Assembly: GCF_042651965.1 (NCBI RefSeq)
Contig: NZ_JBHSDY010000001.1
Location: 372,001-436,000 of the forward strand
Source: Castellaniella hirudinis
Lineage (GTDB): Bacteria; Pseudomonadota; Gammaproteobacteria; Burkholderiales; Burkholderiaceae_B
Length of the DNA: 64,000 bases
Direction of reading: 5' to 3'
Part shown: one piece after another, positions 33,318 to 41,778 of the stretch
Position numbering within the stretch: the stretch's first letter is position 1
Layout: each line of letters starts with the position of its first letter
Notes under the pieces: generated by a model
What the model was told of the DNA's origin: nothing
The model's input: only the letters and a program-made list of their open reading frames with translations
The model's database searches: none
Translations under genes and position numbers: made by a program

Positions 33318-34643
33318 TCAGCGCATGGGTAATCCCGCCGTGCCCTTGAAGTTCGCCTTCCGGAGCAGCGAGTCATACTGTTGGGACATCATGTAAGCCT
33401 GCGCCTGCGCCATGAAATCCATTGCGACGACGACGATGATCAGCAGGGACGTGCCGCCGAAATAGAAAGGCACGTTCCAGCGCATCTGCATCAGTTCCGG
33501 CAGCAGACACACCAGCGTGACATAGATCGCACCCGACAGCGTCAGCCGCATGAGGATCTTGTCGATGTAGCGCGCGGTCTGCTCGCCGGGACGGATCCCG
33601 GGCACGAAGGCGCCGCTCTTCTTCAGGTTGTCCGCCGTCTCGCGGCTGTTGAACACCAGAGCCGTGTAGAAGAAGCAGAAGAAAATGATCAGACCGGAAT
33701 ACAGCGTCACGTACAGCGGCTGCTGCGGCGACAGGGCTGCCGCCAGATCGCCCAGCCAGCGCATGTTCGGGTTGCTGGAGAACCAGCTGGTGACCGTCGC
33801 AGGCAGCAGGATGATCGACGAGGCGAAGATCGGCGGAATCACACCGGACATGTTCAGCTTCAGCGGCAAGTGCGAGGACTGGCCGCCGTAGAGCTTGTTG
33901 CCCACCTGGCGCTTGGCGTAGTTCACCGTGATGCGGCGCTGGCCGCGTTCGACGAACACCACGAAGTAGGTCACCGCGACCACCAGGGCCAGGATGAACA
34001 GCACCGACAGGATGGACATCGAGTCCGTACGCACCAGATCCAGCATGCCGCCCAGGGCGCCAGGGAGACCGGCGACGATCCCGGCGAAGATCAGCAGCGA
34101 AATACCGTTGCCCAGGCCGCGTTCCGTGATCTGCTCGCCCAGCCACATGATGAACATGCTGCCGGTGACCAGCGTCACGATCGTGGTGAAGCGGAACAAC
34201 AGTCCCGGATCGATGACCAGGCCGGGCTGCGATTCCAGCGCCATCGAAATACCGATCGCCTGGAAGGTCGCCAGGAACACCGTGCCGTAGCGGGTGTACT
34301 GCGTGATCTTGCGCTGCCCGGACTGGCCTTCTTTCTTGATGGCTTCCAGGGTCGGCACCACCACCGCCAGCAACTGCATGATGATGGAGGCCGAGATGTA
34401 CGGCATGATCCCCAGCGCCAGCACGGAAAAGCGTTCCAGGGCGCCGCCGGAGAACATGTTGAACAGTCCTAGGATACCGCCCTGGTTCTGCTGGAACAGG
34501 TCGGACAGCGCGTCCGGATTGATGCCGGGCACGGGGATGTGAGTCCCCAGGCGGTAGACGATCAGGGCGAGCACGAGGAACAGGACGCGGCGCTTGAGGT
34601 CGCCGTATCCTGCGCTGGGCTTATGTGCCTGAGCTTTGGCCAC
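33318..34643 (-). CDS. secY: Preprotein translocase channel subunit SecY
   Basis: This 441-residue protein has ten predicted membrane helices. Landmarks are GTHIPVPGIN near residue 33, the plug region after it, LGIMPYISASIIMQLL, GIDDLVRTDS-type loops and the cytoplasmic GIRPGEQTARYIDKILMRLT loop that binds ribosome and SecA. It forms the SecYEG channel. It follows rplO by nine bases, as in E. coli. Confidence 0.98.
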   Translation of the reverse strand: MAKAQAHKPSAGYGDLKRRVLFLVLALIVYRLGTHIPVPGINPDALSDLFQQNQGGILGLFNMFSGGALERFSVLALGIMPYISASIIMQLLAVVVPTLEAIKKEGQSGQRKITQYTRYGTVFLATFQAIGISMALESQPGLVIDPGLLFRFTTIVTLVTGSMFIMWLGEQITERGLGNGISLLIFAGIVAGLPGALGGMLDLVRTDSMSILSVLFILALVVAVTYFVVFVERGQRRITVNYAKRQVGNKLYGGQSSHLPLKLNMSGVIPPIFASSIILLPATVTSWFSSNPNMRWLGDLAAALSPQQPLYVTLYSGLIIFFCFFYTALVFNSRETADNLKKSGAFVPGIRPGEQTARYIDKILMRLTLSGAIYVTLVCLLPELMQMRWNVPFYFGGTSLLIIVVVAMDFMAQAQAYMMSQQYDSLLRKANFKGTAGLPMR

Positions 34644-34652
34644 AGCCGCCCC

Positions 34653-35093
34653 TTAAGCCAGCGAACCGCCGGCCGCTTCGATCGCGGCGCGAGCGCCGGC
34701 CGTCGCATTGATGCCGCGCAGGGTGACCTTGCGCGACAGTTCGCCGGTCTTGATGACCTTGACGGTGCGAACCAGTTCGCCCACCAGGCCGGCGGCCTTC
34801 AGGACTTGCAGGTCGATCTCGTCGACCGGCAGGGCTTGAAGATCGGCCAGACGGATTTCGGCGACCAGGTGACGGCCCAGCGGCGTGAAGCCGCGCTTGG
34901 GCAGGCGGCGCTGCAGCGGCATTTGACCGCCTTCGAAACCGACCTTGTGGAAACCGCCCGCACGGGACTTCTGGCCTTTGTGGCCACGACCGGCGGTCTT
35001 GCCCAGGCCGGAGCCGATGCCGCGGCCCACGCGGCGGCGGGGGCGCTTGGCGCCTTCGGCGGGGGCGAGCGTGTTCAGTTGAGTGACGGACAT
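34653..35093 (-). CDS. rplO: Ribosomal protein uL15
   Basis: This 146-residue 50S protein has the Gly-rich basic N-half RVGRGIGSGLGKTAGRGHKGQKSRAGG and the GGQMPLQRRLPKRGF block. It ends in LRGINATAGARAAIEAAGG. The order rpmD-rplO-secY is standard for the spc operon. Confidence 0.98.
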   Translation of the reverse strand: MSVTQLNTLAPAEGAKRPRRRVGRGIGSGLGKTAGRGHKGQKSRAGGFHKVGFEGGQMPLQRRLPKRGFTPLGRHLVAEIRLADLQALPVDEIDLQVLKAAGLVGELVRTVKVIKTGELSRKVTLRGINATAGARAAIEAAGGSLA

Positions 35094-35103
35094 CAGAATT
35101 CCT

Positions 35104-35289
35104 TTAGGCTTCCGAGACGGTGACCAGATAATCCACCTTGCGGATCATCCCACGCACCTCGGGGGTATCGACCAGGACACGGCTGCTGTTGACCTTGCCC
35201 AGACCCAGGCCGCGCACGGTGGCGCGGTGGGACTTGTGCGTACCGATCACGGAGCGCACGAGCGTGACTTTGATTTGCTTCTGTGCCAT
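35104..35289 (-). CDS. rpmD: Ribosomal protein uL30
   Basis: This 61-residue protein has the pattern KQIKVTLVRSVIGTHKSHRATVRGLGLGKVNS and a MIRKVDYLV end. It is small but full-length for bacterial L30. It fits tightly between rpsE and rplO, with gaps of three and ten bases. Confidence 0.97.
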   Translation of the reverse strand: MAQKQIKVTLVRSVIGTHKSHRATVRGLGLGKVNSSRVLVDTPEVRGMIRKVDYLVTVSEA

Positions 35290-35292
35290 GTC

Positions 35293-35814
35293 TTACCCCA
35301 GGATCTCTTCGACCGACTTGCCGCGCTTGGCCGCGATTTCCGCAGGCGTCGAGCAGGCGCGCAGGCCGTTGAGGGTCGCACGGACCATGTTGTACGGGTT
35401 GCTGGAGCCGAGGCTCTTGGCCACGACGTTACGCACACCCATCACTTCGAAGATCGCGCGCATCGGGCCGCCGGCGATCACGCCGGTACCTTCGGCGGCG
35501 GGCGAGATCAGCACCGTCGAGGCGCCGTGCTTGCCGACCACGGTGTGGTGCAGCGTACCGTTCTTCAGGGCCACCTTGAGCAGACCGCGACGGGCCTGTT
35601 CCATGGCCTTCTGGACGGCGACCGGCACTTCGCGGGCCTTGCCCTTGCCCATGCCGATACGGCCGTCGCCGTCGCCGACCACGGTCAGCGCGGCGAAGCT
35701 CATGGTGCGGCCGCCCTTGACGACCTTGCTGACGCGGTTGACCGCGATCATCTTTTCACGCATGCCGTCGTCGCGTTCTTGCTCCGGGGCGTGCTTGCCT
35801 TGTGCTTTAGCCAT
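35293..35814 (-). CDS. rpsE: Ribosomal protein uS5
   Basis: This 173-residue 30S protein has the S5 double-stranded-RNA-binding domain (REKMIAVNRVSKVVKGGR, FAALTVVGDGDGRIGMGKGKARE) and the conserved VLKP-like GVIAGGPMRAIFEVMGVRNVVAKS block. It acts in decoding accuracy. The N-terminus is slightly extended, with basic and acidic residues. Confidence 0.98.
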   Translation of the reverse strand: MAKAQGKHAPEQERDDGMREKMIAVNRVSKVVKGGRTMSFAALTVVGDGDGRIGMGKGKAREVPVAVQKAMEQARRGLLKVALKNGTLHHTVVGKHGASTVLISPAAEGTGVIAGGPMRAIFEVMGVRNVVAKSLGSSNPYNMVRATLNGLRACSTPAEIAAKRGKSVEEILG

Positions 35815-35823
35815 GTGATTCCC

Positions 35824-36189
35824 TTAGAACTTCAAGCCGGCTTCACGCGCGGCTTCGGCCAGCGCCTTGACGCGGCCATGGTAACGGAAGCCCGAACGGT
35901 CGAAAGCGACGAGTTCGATGCCGGCAGCCTTGGCCTTCTCGGCCACGCGCTTGCCGACCAGGCTGGCGGCGGCGGCGTTGCCCCCGTTGGCCTGCTGGCT
36001 GGCGAGTTCCTTGCGGACTTCGGGCTCGAGCGTCGAGGCGCTGACGAGCACACGATCGCCTTCCGGCGAAATGATGTTGGCGTAGATGTGCAGATTCGTG
36101 CGATGCACCGCCAGGCGATGCACGCGCAGTTCGTGAATCTTGCGGCGGGTGGCCGCGGCACGACGCAAACGGGAAGTTTTCTTGTCCAT
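35824..36189 (-). CDS. rplR: Ribosomal protein uL18
   Basis: This 121-residue protein binds 5S rRNA. It has RRKIHELRVHRLAVHRTNLHIYANI and the C-terminal FDRSGFRYHGRVKALAEAAREAGLKF. It lies between rplF and rpsE in normal order, with a gap of 21 bases on the rplF side. Confidence 0.98.
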   Translation of the reverse strand: MDKKTSRLRRAAATRRKIHELRVHRLAVHRTNLHIYANIISPEGDRVLVSASTLEPEVRKELASQQANGGNAAAASLVGKRVAEKAKAAGIELVAFDRSGFRYHGRVKALAEAAREAGLKF

Positions 36190-36210
36190 GATTCGTCCTT
36201 GCCTGCGTGC

Positions 36211-36744
36211 TTATTTCTTCTTGGTTTCTTTCAGGATCACACGCTCATCCGCATAGCGCACGCCCTTGCCCTTGTAGGGTTCGGGTTCGCGATAGGCGCG
36301 GATTTCAGCGGCGACCTGGCCGACGACCTGCTTGTTGGAGCCCTTGACCACGATTTCGGTCTGGCTCGGGCACTCGATCTTGATCCCTTCGGGGATGTCG
36401 TGCAGGATGTCGTGCGAGAAGCCAAGCTGCAGCTTCAGGGCGTTGCCCTGGACCTGGGCGCGGAAACCCACGCCGACCAGGTTCAGGCGGCGTTCAAAGC
36501 CGGCGCTGACGCCCGTGACCATATTGTTCACCAGCGCGCGCACGGTGCCCGACATGGCATTGGCCTGGCGGGAATCGTTGGCAACGGCGAAGGTGAGCTG
36601 GCCGTCTTCCTGGGAAACCCGGACGTTGCCGTCCAGGGACTGGGTCAGGGTGCCCAGCGGGCCCTTGACGACGATCTGCCCGGCGCTGATGGTGGCTTCG
36701 ACGCCTTTCGGCAGCGCAACGGGGTATTTAGCGATACGTGACAT
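36211..36744 (-). CDS. rplF: Ribosomal protein uL6
   Basis: This 177-residue protein opens MSRIAKYPVALPKGVEATI and has the two L6 repeats. The second ends in the signature EPEPYKGKGVRYADERVILKE. It supports the factor-binding region of the 50S subunit. It is ten bases after rpsH. Confidence 0.98.
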   Translation of the reverse strand: MSRIAKYPVALPKGVEATISAGQIVVKGPLGTLTQSLDGNVRVSQEDGQLTFAVANDSRQANAMSGTVRALVNNMVTGVSAGFERRLNLVGVGFRAQVQGNALKLQLGFSHDILHDIPEGIKIECPSQTEIVVKGSNKQVVGQVAAEIRAYREPEPYKGKGVRYADERVILKETKKK

Positions 36745-36754
36745 TTTGAGCTCC

Positions 36755-37150
36755 TTATGCCACGTAGCAGAGCACTTCGCCGCCGACGCCGTTGGCGCGG
36801 GCCTTGCGGTCCGTCATGACGCCACGGGGAGTCGAGACGATCGCCACGCCCAGGCCGTTCATGACCTGGGGAATGGCGTTGCTGCTCTTGTAGATACGCA
36901 GGCCGGGACGCGAGACGCGGTCGATGCGCTCGATCACCGGACGGCCGGCATAGTACTTCAGGGTGATTTCCAGTTGCGGCTTGGCTTGTTCGCCGCCGAT
37001 ACGGAAATCATCAATATAGCCTTCGTCCTTCAGCACGGCGGCAATGGCCGCCTTCAGCTTGGAGGAGGGCATGGAAACCGACGTCTTGTTGACCATTTGC
37101 GCGTTGCGCACGCGGGTCAGCATATCGGCGATGGGATCGCTCATGCTCAT
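36755..37150 (-). CDS. rpsH: Ribosomal protein uS8
   Basis: This 131-residue protein has MSDPIADMLTRVRNAQ after a short lead, with a choice of ATG at 37150 or 37144. The C-terminal IVSTPRGVMTDRKARANGVGGEVLCYV matches the family. In E. coli S8 represses the spc operon by binding mRNA; no such site was confirmed by eye here. Confidence 0.98.
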   Translation of the reverse strand: MSMSDPIADMLTRVRNAQMVNKTSVSMPSSKLKAAIAAVLKDEGYIDDFRIGGEQAKPQLEITLKYYAGRPVIERIDRVSRPGLRIYKSSNAIPQVMNGLGVAIVSTPRGVMTDRKARANGVGGEVLCYVA

Positions 37151-37161
37151 GTGTGATTCTC

Positions 37162-37467
37162 CTACCAGCTGGCCTTGGTCATGCCAGGCACTTCGCCGCG
37201 CATGGTCATTTCACGCAGTTTGTGGCGGGTCAGCCCAAACTTGCTGAACACGCCGCGGGGGCGCCCCGTCACCACGCAGCGGTTACGCTGGCGGGTGGGG
37301 TTGGCATTGCGCGGCAGTGCTTGCAGCGCCAGGCGAGCCTGATAGCGTTCTTCGTCGGATTTCGACTGGTCGGCGATGATCGCCTTCAGCGAGGCGCGCT
37401 TGGCGGCGAATTTCTCGGCCAGCTTGGCGCGCTTGATGTCGCGATTGATGAGGGAAAGTTTTGCCAC
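37162..37467 (-). CDS. rpsN: Ribosomal protein uS14, long zinc-free form
   Basis: This 101-residue protein has MAKLSLINRDIKRAKLAEKFAAKR, RNANPTRQRNRCVVTGRPRG and FSKFGLTRHKLREMTMRGEVPGMTKASW. The long form lacks the CxxC pairs of the short zinc-binding S14. It lies between rplE and rpsH in standard order. Confidence 0.98.
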   Translation of the reverse strand: MAKLSLINRDIKRAKLAEKFAAKRASLKAIIADQSKSDEERYQARLALQALPRNANPTRQRNRCVVTGRPRGVFSKFGLTRHKLREMTMRGEVPGMTKASW

Positions 37468-37476
37468 GTCAGCCCC

Positions 37477-38016
37477 TTAGTTGCGGAAGGGGAAGCTGAA
37501 TGCGCTCAACAGCGCCTTGGCTTCCTCGTCGGTCTTTGCGGTGGTGGTGATGCTGATGTTCATCCCGCGCACGGCATCGATCTTGTCGTATTCGATTTCC
37601 GGGAAGATGATCTGTTCTTTCACACCGATGTTGTAGTTGCCGCGGCCGTCGAAAGCACGACCCGACACGCCACGGAAGTCACGCACGCGGGGCAGGGCCA
37701 CCGAGATCAGGCGATCCAGGAATTCGTACATGCGCTGGCCGCGCAGGGTGACCATGCAGCCGATCGGGTAGTCTTCGCGGATCTTGAAGCCGGCGATTGC
37801 CTTGCGGGTCTTGGTGACCACGGGCTTCTGGCCGGAGATCTTGGTCATGTCGCCCACGGCGTTTTCGATGACCTTCTTGTCGGCGACGGCTTCGGACACA
37901 CCCATGTTCAGGGTGATCTTGGTGATGCGGGGAACCTGCATCACCGACTGGTAGCCGAATTTCGCCTGCAGGTCGGCCGCGACCTTGGTGCGATAGAAAT
38001 CTTGTAAACGAGCCAT
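37477..38016 (-). CDS. rplE: Ribosomal protein uL5
   Basis: This 179-residue 5S-rRNA-binding protein starts at the ATG at 38016 (MARLQDFYRTKVAADLQ); a longer in-frame start at 38109 lies inside rplX and is rejected. Landmarks are MQVPRITKITLNMGVSEA, GQKPVVTKTRKAIAGFKIREDYPIG and the C-terminal GMNISITTTAKTDEEAKALL. Confidence 0.98.
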   Translation of the reverse strand: MARLQDFYRTKVAADLQAKFGYQSVMQVPRITKITLNMGVSEAVADKKVIENAVGDMTKISGQKPVVTKTRKAIAGFKIREDYPIGCMVTLRGQRMYEFLDRLISVALPRVRDFRGVSGRAFDGRGNYNIGVKEQIIFPEIEYDKIDAVRGMNISITTTAKTDEEAKALLSAFSFPFRN

Positions 38017-38029
38017 TTGTGCGCGCCCC

Positions 38030-38350
38030 TTATGCCTTCGCGCCAACGACGGCGCCGTTGGAGCGGAAAATGCGAACCTTGGCGCCGTCCACGACCTTGA
38101 CGCCGACACGGTCGCCCTTGCCGGTTTCGGGGTTGAAGATCGCCACGTTCGAGATGTGGATGGGCAGGGTCTTGTCGACGATGCCGCCGGGCGTGCCCGC
38201 CATGGGGTTGCCCTTGGCGTGCTTCTTCACGACGTTGATGCCTTCGACCAGCACGTGATCGTCGTCGACGCGGGCCACCACGGTGCCGCGACGGCTGCGG
38301 TCGCGGCCGGACAACACGATGACTTCGTCGCCTTTGCGAATGTTTTGCAT
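38030..38350 (-). CDS. rplX: Ribosomal protein uL24
   Basis: This 106-residue assembly initiator of the 50S subunit has the KOW motif RKGDEVIVLSGRDRSRRGTVV near its start and the downstream VEGINVVKKHAKGNPMAGTPGG. It lies between rplN and rplE, ten and 13 bases from them. Confidence 0.98.
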   Translation of the reverse strand: MQNIRKGDEVIVLSGRDRSRRGTVVARVDDDHVLVEGINVVKKHAKGNPMAGTPGGIVDKTLPIHISNVAIFNPETGKGDRVGVKVVDGAKVRIFRSNGAVVGAKA

Positions 38351-38360
38351 GATCTGCTCC

Positions 38361-38729
38361 TTACAGCACTTCGGGCGCCAGGGACACGATCTTCATGAAC
38401 TTTTCGGTGCGCAGTTCGCGCGTGACCGGTCCGAAGATGCGCGTGCCGATGGGCTCGAGCTTGGCGTTGAGCAACACGGCCGCATTGCCGCCGAAGCGGA
38501 TCAGCGAGCCGTCCTTGCGGCGGACGCCCTTGGCGGTACGCACCACCACGGCGTTGTAGATTTCGCCCTTTTTGACGCGGCCGCGGGGGGCCGCTTCTTT
38601 GACGGACACCTTGATGACGTCGCCAATGGCGGCATAACGGCGCTTGGAACCGCCCAACACCTTGATGCACATCACAGAACGCGCACCCGTGTTGTCGGCC
38701 ACGTCCAGCGTGGTCTGCATTTGGATCAT
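38361..38729 (-). CDS. rplN: Ribosomal protein uL14
   Basis: This 122-residue protein opens MIQMQTTLDVADNTGARSVMCIKVLGG and ends LRTEKFMKIVSLAPEVL. It is the first gene of the spc block here. In most bacteria it directly follows rpsQ, but here rpsQ is about 20.7 kb away. A promoter with a long leader precedes it. Confidence 0.98.
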   Translation of the reverse strand: MIQMQTTLDVADNTGARSVMCIKVLGGSKRRYAAIGDVIKVSVKEAAPRGRVKKGEIYNAVVVRTAKGVRRKDGSLIRFGGNAAVLLNAKLEPIGTRIFGPVTRELRTEKFMKIVSLAPEVL

Positions 38730-38758
38730 GATTTTTCCTGTTCCAACTTAACAACGAA

Positions 38759-38866
38759 GCCCAGGGCATGAATCCCCGGCCACGCAGCCAGTTTTGGTCC
38801 CGTCAGGCATTCTTGACAGCCGCTTGGGTTCGCCAATTGGTGCGGTTGGCCAAGTACGCCCTGGGT
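38759..38866 (-). other. Long-range inverted repeat in the rplN leader
   Basis: CCCAGGGC (38760-38767) pairs exactly with GCCCTGGG (38858-38865), 90 bases apart in the untranslated leader. A smaller GCCAA/TTGGC pair lies near the distal arm. Such folding could serve feedback control of the spc operon by a ribosomal protein, which is an inference only. No gene is credible in 38730-39021. Confidence 0.4.
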
Positions 38867-38953
38867 TGAAATTCGAGAACTTCCACTGCCCTGCGCGGGC
38901 CCGATGCATCAAAAGATGCGAATCAAACCTGCGCGCTATAGGGCAAGACGGCA

Positions 38954-38982
38954 ATTATAAGATGCCTGCACGGCTAAGGCAA
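38954..38982 (-). promoter_or_regulatory. Sigma-70 promoter for the spc operon
   Basis: On the minus strand TTGCCT (38977-38982), exactly 17 bases, then a perfect TATAAT (38954-38959). A start near 38946 would give a leader of about 217 bases before rplN. It is one of the best promoter matches in the window. It fits the need for an independent promoter where the S10 and spc blocks are split. Confidence 0.78.
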
Positions 38983-39021
38983 GCCCCTTATGCAAAAAAC
39001 CGACACGGGCCGGCAAGGCCA

Positions 39022-40920
39022 TCACATCGCGCGCGGCAAAGCCCCATATTCGATCAGCATGCTGCGCGTGCCCGCGTCGTCCGCATCATCGACATAGACA
39101 CGCATGCCCATGCCGATGGCGGTCTCGGTGACGGCCACCATCATCTGCACCCCGCCGGGACTGGCGAGCAGTTCGCGCACGAAGTTTCCGCCCAGTTTCA
39201 CATAGGCGAAATCGACCTCGTGGATCTGGCGCAAGGCGTCGGGCTGCTGATCCAGGCCGCGCAGCCCCATGTGCATGCCGGCCTCGATGACGCCCCGGCC
39301 AAAGGACCGGAAAGCCTCCAGGTGCCGGCTCAGCCCGTAGGCGTCCAGCTCGATCACCAGGCGGCGCAGCAGTTCGGGATCGGCGTTACTGCAGATCTGG
39401 CGGATCTCCTCTATATATTGCGTGTCCAGGACCGAGGCGATCGACATGCGGATGACCAGCACGCCGTCATGCTCGCCCAGCCAGTTCAGCGCCAGGCACA
39501 GCGCGCGCAGGTCGCAGGCCGGGGACAGGCCCAGGCGCGAAGCGGCCGGCATGAACAGAAAACCGGACATCCTCGGCTGATCGGGATCGTCTTCCTGCAG
39601 CACCAGGCCGGCCTCGTGGCGGTCGGTGATGTCGTCGCCCTCGTATTGGACCCGACGCACGTCCAGCGACAAGCGATCGTGGTCCAGGGCCTGGGTGATC
39701 AGGGTGCGCCAGGAGGCCTCGCCCATCAACAGCTCACCGTCCTCGTGGTCGGCGTAGGACAGGAATTCGATTTCCTCGTGGCCGGCGCTCTCGGCGCACA
39801 TCAGGGCCTGGTCCAGGCGCGTCAGGACTTCCTTGGTCGTGCACTGCACGGTGTAGTCCGTCAGGGCATAGGCCCAGCGCGACAGATTATGACTGTCCAG
39901 CTTGACCCGCAGGGTTTCCAGCAGTTCGCGCAGTCTCTGCACCGGGCGCATGACCTCGGGGCCGCCGCCCACGGGGAACAGCACCACGAAATCGCTGCCG
40001 GTCAGGCGCGCAGGCAAGGCCCGCGTCTGCGGGTTTTCATTCAGCAGCTCGATGATGCGCCGCCCCAGCAGCCGCAGCCAGTCGTCCAGCTCCTGGCGTT
40101 CGGTCTGGTTCTGCAGGCGCGCCATGTCACGGCTGCGGATCAGCAGGACATAGCCGCTGACCGCGCCCTGGCGGGAATCGTCGCGCAGCATGCGCTTGAG
40201 TTCATTCAGGAAATAGCTGCGGTTGGCCAGGCCGGTGACCGGATCGCGGTTCAGTTCGATTTCCAGCCGCTCGATGCGCGCCATCTGCTCATCCATCGTG
40301 GGCGCGATGCGTTCGCGGACGTCGTCCATCAGTTCGGCGTCTTCGACGGGTTCGGTGCGCTTGATCTTGATTTCGGGCGCATCGACCGCGGCAACGGCGG
40401 CCAGTTCGCGCCGCACCCGGTTCACCAGGGCGACGACGAACAGGGCCCAGAAAGCCGCCAGCCCCAGCGCCAGCCACGTCCATTGCATCACGTGCGTCCA
40501 GAGCGCGTCGCGCGCGGGCCCCGGGTCCAGGGTCAGCCGCAGCGAGCCGACGCCGGCCACCTGGCGCGAGGCCTGGTGGGGCTGAAGGTCGACCAGGGAG
40601 GTGAACCAGCCCGGCGCGTCGCCGGCCAGGCGCCCCGGACGGCGGGACTGGAAGGCGGGGGCCGCCGCATCATCCGGCGTCAGCGCCAGATCGGCATAGC
40701 GTCCCTGCTGAAAGGCCGCATCCAACACCCGCGCGCGCGCGGCCGCGTCGGGCTGGGCGCTGACCAGCAGAGCCAGCGTGGCGGCAGCGTTTTCACCATC
40801 GGTCTGCAACTGGGCGTCGAGCCGGCGCTCCATCAGGCTGGTGCCCATCGCCAGCATGCCCACCAGAATGCAGGCGATGACCAGAGACGAAATCACCAGT
40901 AGCTGTCGCACGGAAGCCAT
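39022..40920 (-). CDS. LapD-like membrane protein with degenerate GGDEF and EAL domains
   Basis: This 632-residue protein starts at the ATG at 40920; an upstream codon at 41037 lacks support. A first membrane helix (about 7-28) is followed by a periplasmic domain of LapD/MoxY type to about 143. A second helix (146-168), a cytoplasmic linker with a helical stretch, a GGDEF domain (about 225-390) and an EAL domain (about 397-630) complete it. The GGDEF motif is replaced by TGSDF (307-311). In the EAL domain the EAL triad and the paired DD are missing, though a Lys (575) remains. Such proteins usually bind cyclic di-GMP without making or breaking it. No lapG or lapA is nearby. Confidence 0.85.
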   Translation of the reverse strand: MASVRQLLVISSLVIACILVGMLAMGTSLMERRLDAQLQTDGENAAATLALLVSAQPDAAARARVLDAAFQQGRYADLALTPDDAAAPAFQSRRPGRLAGDAPGWFTSLVDLQPHQASRQVAGVGSLRLTLDPGPARDALWTHVMQWTWLALGLAAFWALFVVALVNRVRRELAAVAAVDAPEIKIKRTEPVEDAELMDDVRERIAPTMDEQMARIERLEIELNRDPVTGLANRSYFLNELKRMLRDDSRQGAVSGYVLLIRSRDMARLQNQTERQELDDWLRLLGRRIIELLNENPQTRALPARLTGSDFVVLFPVGGGPEVMRPVQRLRELLETLRVKLDSHNLSRWAYALTDYTVQCTTKEVLTRLDQALMCAESAGHEEIEFLSYADHEDGELLMGEASWRTLITQALDHDRLSLDVRRVQYEGDDITDRHEAGLVLQEDDPDQPRMSGFLFMPAASRLGLSPACDLRALCLALNWLGEHDGVLVIRMSIASVLDTQYIEEIRQICSNADPELLRRLVIELDAYGLSRHLEAFRSFGRGVIEAGMHMGLRGLDQQPDALRQIHEVDFAYVKLGGNFVRELLASPGGVQMMVAVTETAIGMGMRVYVDDADDAGTRSMLIEYGALPRAM

Positions 40921-41066
40921 CACGGACCTTTTTAAACCATGGAAACGAATCTTTGAAAGTGTATCCTGGACGCGGCATTTCCCCAACAAGCAATCACCGG
41001 CGCACGACTGCCGCCCCAGCCATCCTAGGGGTAACACGGATACCTAATCCGGGCGGATTGTGTATA

Positions 41067-41085
41067 GTTTTAAAACAAACGTTTG
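41067..41085. promoter_or_regulatory. Twin palindromes upstream of the tetR-fadE operon
   Basis: GTTTTAAAAC (41067-41076) and CAAACGTTTG (41076-41085) are both perfect ten-base palindromes sharing one C, nine bases before the TetR start. TATAGT at 41063-41068 could be the -10. A TetR dimer binding here would block its own operon, including fadE and the genes behind it. Confidence 0.6.
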
Positions 41086-41094
41086 AATTAATTC

Positions 41095-41778
41095 ATGGCC
41101 ACTTCCCGCTCCGCCCTCACCCGCGATGCCATACTCGATGCCGCCGAACGCCTGTTCGCCGAGTACGGGCACGACAACACCTCCATGCGCCAGATCACCC
41201 AGACGGCGCAGGTGAACCTGTCCGCAGTGAATTATCACTTCGGCTCCAAGGACGCCCTGGTCGAGGCCGTGTTCCAGCGCCGCCTGGGTGTACTCAACGA
41301 CGAACGCCTGCGCATTCTGGACGCACTCGAAGCCAAGGCCGACGGCCAGCCGCTCAAACCTTCCGCCATCGTCGAGGCCTATTTCGGCCCGCTGGTGCGC
41401 CACGCCTGCAGCGCCGGCGCCGAACGGCGCGCCTTCATGCCGCTGCAGTCCAGCACCATGTCCGACCCGAACGGCGCCATCAGCGCCCTGTTCGCCGCTG
41501 AACGCTCGGCGGTCGCGCACCGTTTCACCCGCGCCCTGCTGACCTCGCTGCCCGGCGTGCCCGAGGCCGAGATCGTCTGGCGTTTTCACTTCATGCTGGG
41601 CGCCACGGCCTACGCCATCATGGGGGCCGAAAGCTCCAGCCAGGCCATGAACCTGCCCGGCGACACCAATAACATCGACGCCGAGGCCCTGCTCGCCCGC
41701 CTGATGTCCTTTCTGCTGGGCGGCCTGCGCGCCCCGCTGTCGACCGGCGCACCACCTTCGGGGGGGACTCCCACATGA
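41095..41778 (+). CDS. TetR-family regulator of the fatty-acid cluster
   Basis: This 227-residue protein has an N-terminal helix-turn-helix domain (TRDAILDAAERLFAEYGHDNTSMRQITQ, then VNLSAVNYHFGSKDALVEAVF). A ligand domain follows, resembling the CerR/YbiH type C-terminal region. It is divergent from the LapD-like gene and overlaps fadE by four bases. The likely effector is an acyl-CoA or fatty acid, inferred from the downstream genes. No metal or other ligand residues can be assigned by eye. Confidence 0.9.
   Translation: MATSRSALTRDAILDAAERLFAEYGHDNTSMRQITQTAQVNLSAVNYHFGSKDALVEAVFQRRLGVLNDERLRILDALEAKADGQPLKPSAIVEAYFGPLVRHACSAGAERRAFMPLQSSTMSDPNGAISALFAAERSAVAHRFTRALLTSLPGVPEAEIVWRFHFMLGATAYAIMGAESSSQAMNLPGDTNNIDAEALLARLMSFLLGGLRAPLSTGAPPSGGTPT

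Noticed and set aside
35083..36741. Long plus-strand frame (552 codons) opposite rpsE, rplR and rplF
   Set aside because: It is antisense to three certain ribosomal genes and arises from codon bias at high GC; no motif or ribosome site supports it. The same applies to the large frames opposite gltB, lapD-like, fadJ and rplB.
38748..38954. Possible leader peptide gene (68 codons) in the rplN leader
   Set aside because: No convincing ribosome site and no regulatory residue run; treated as untranslated leader.
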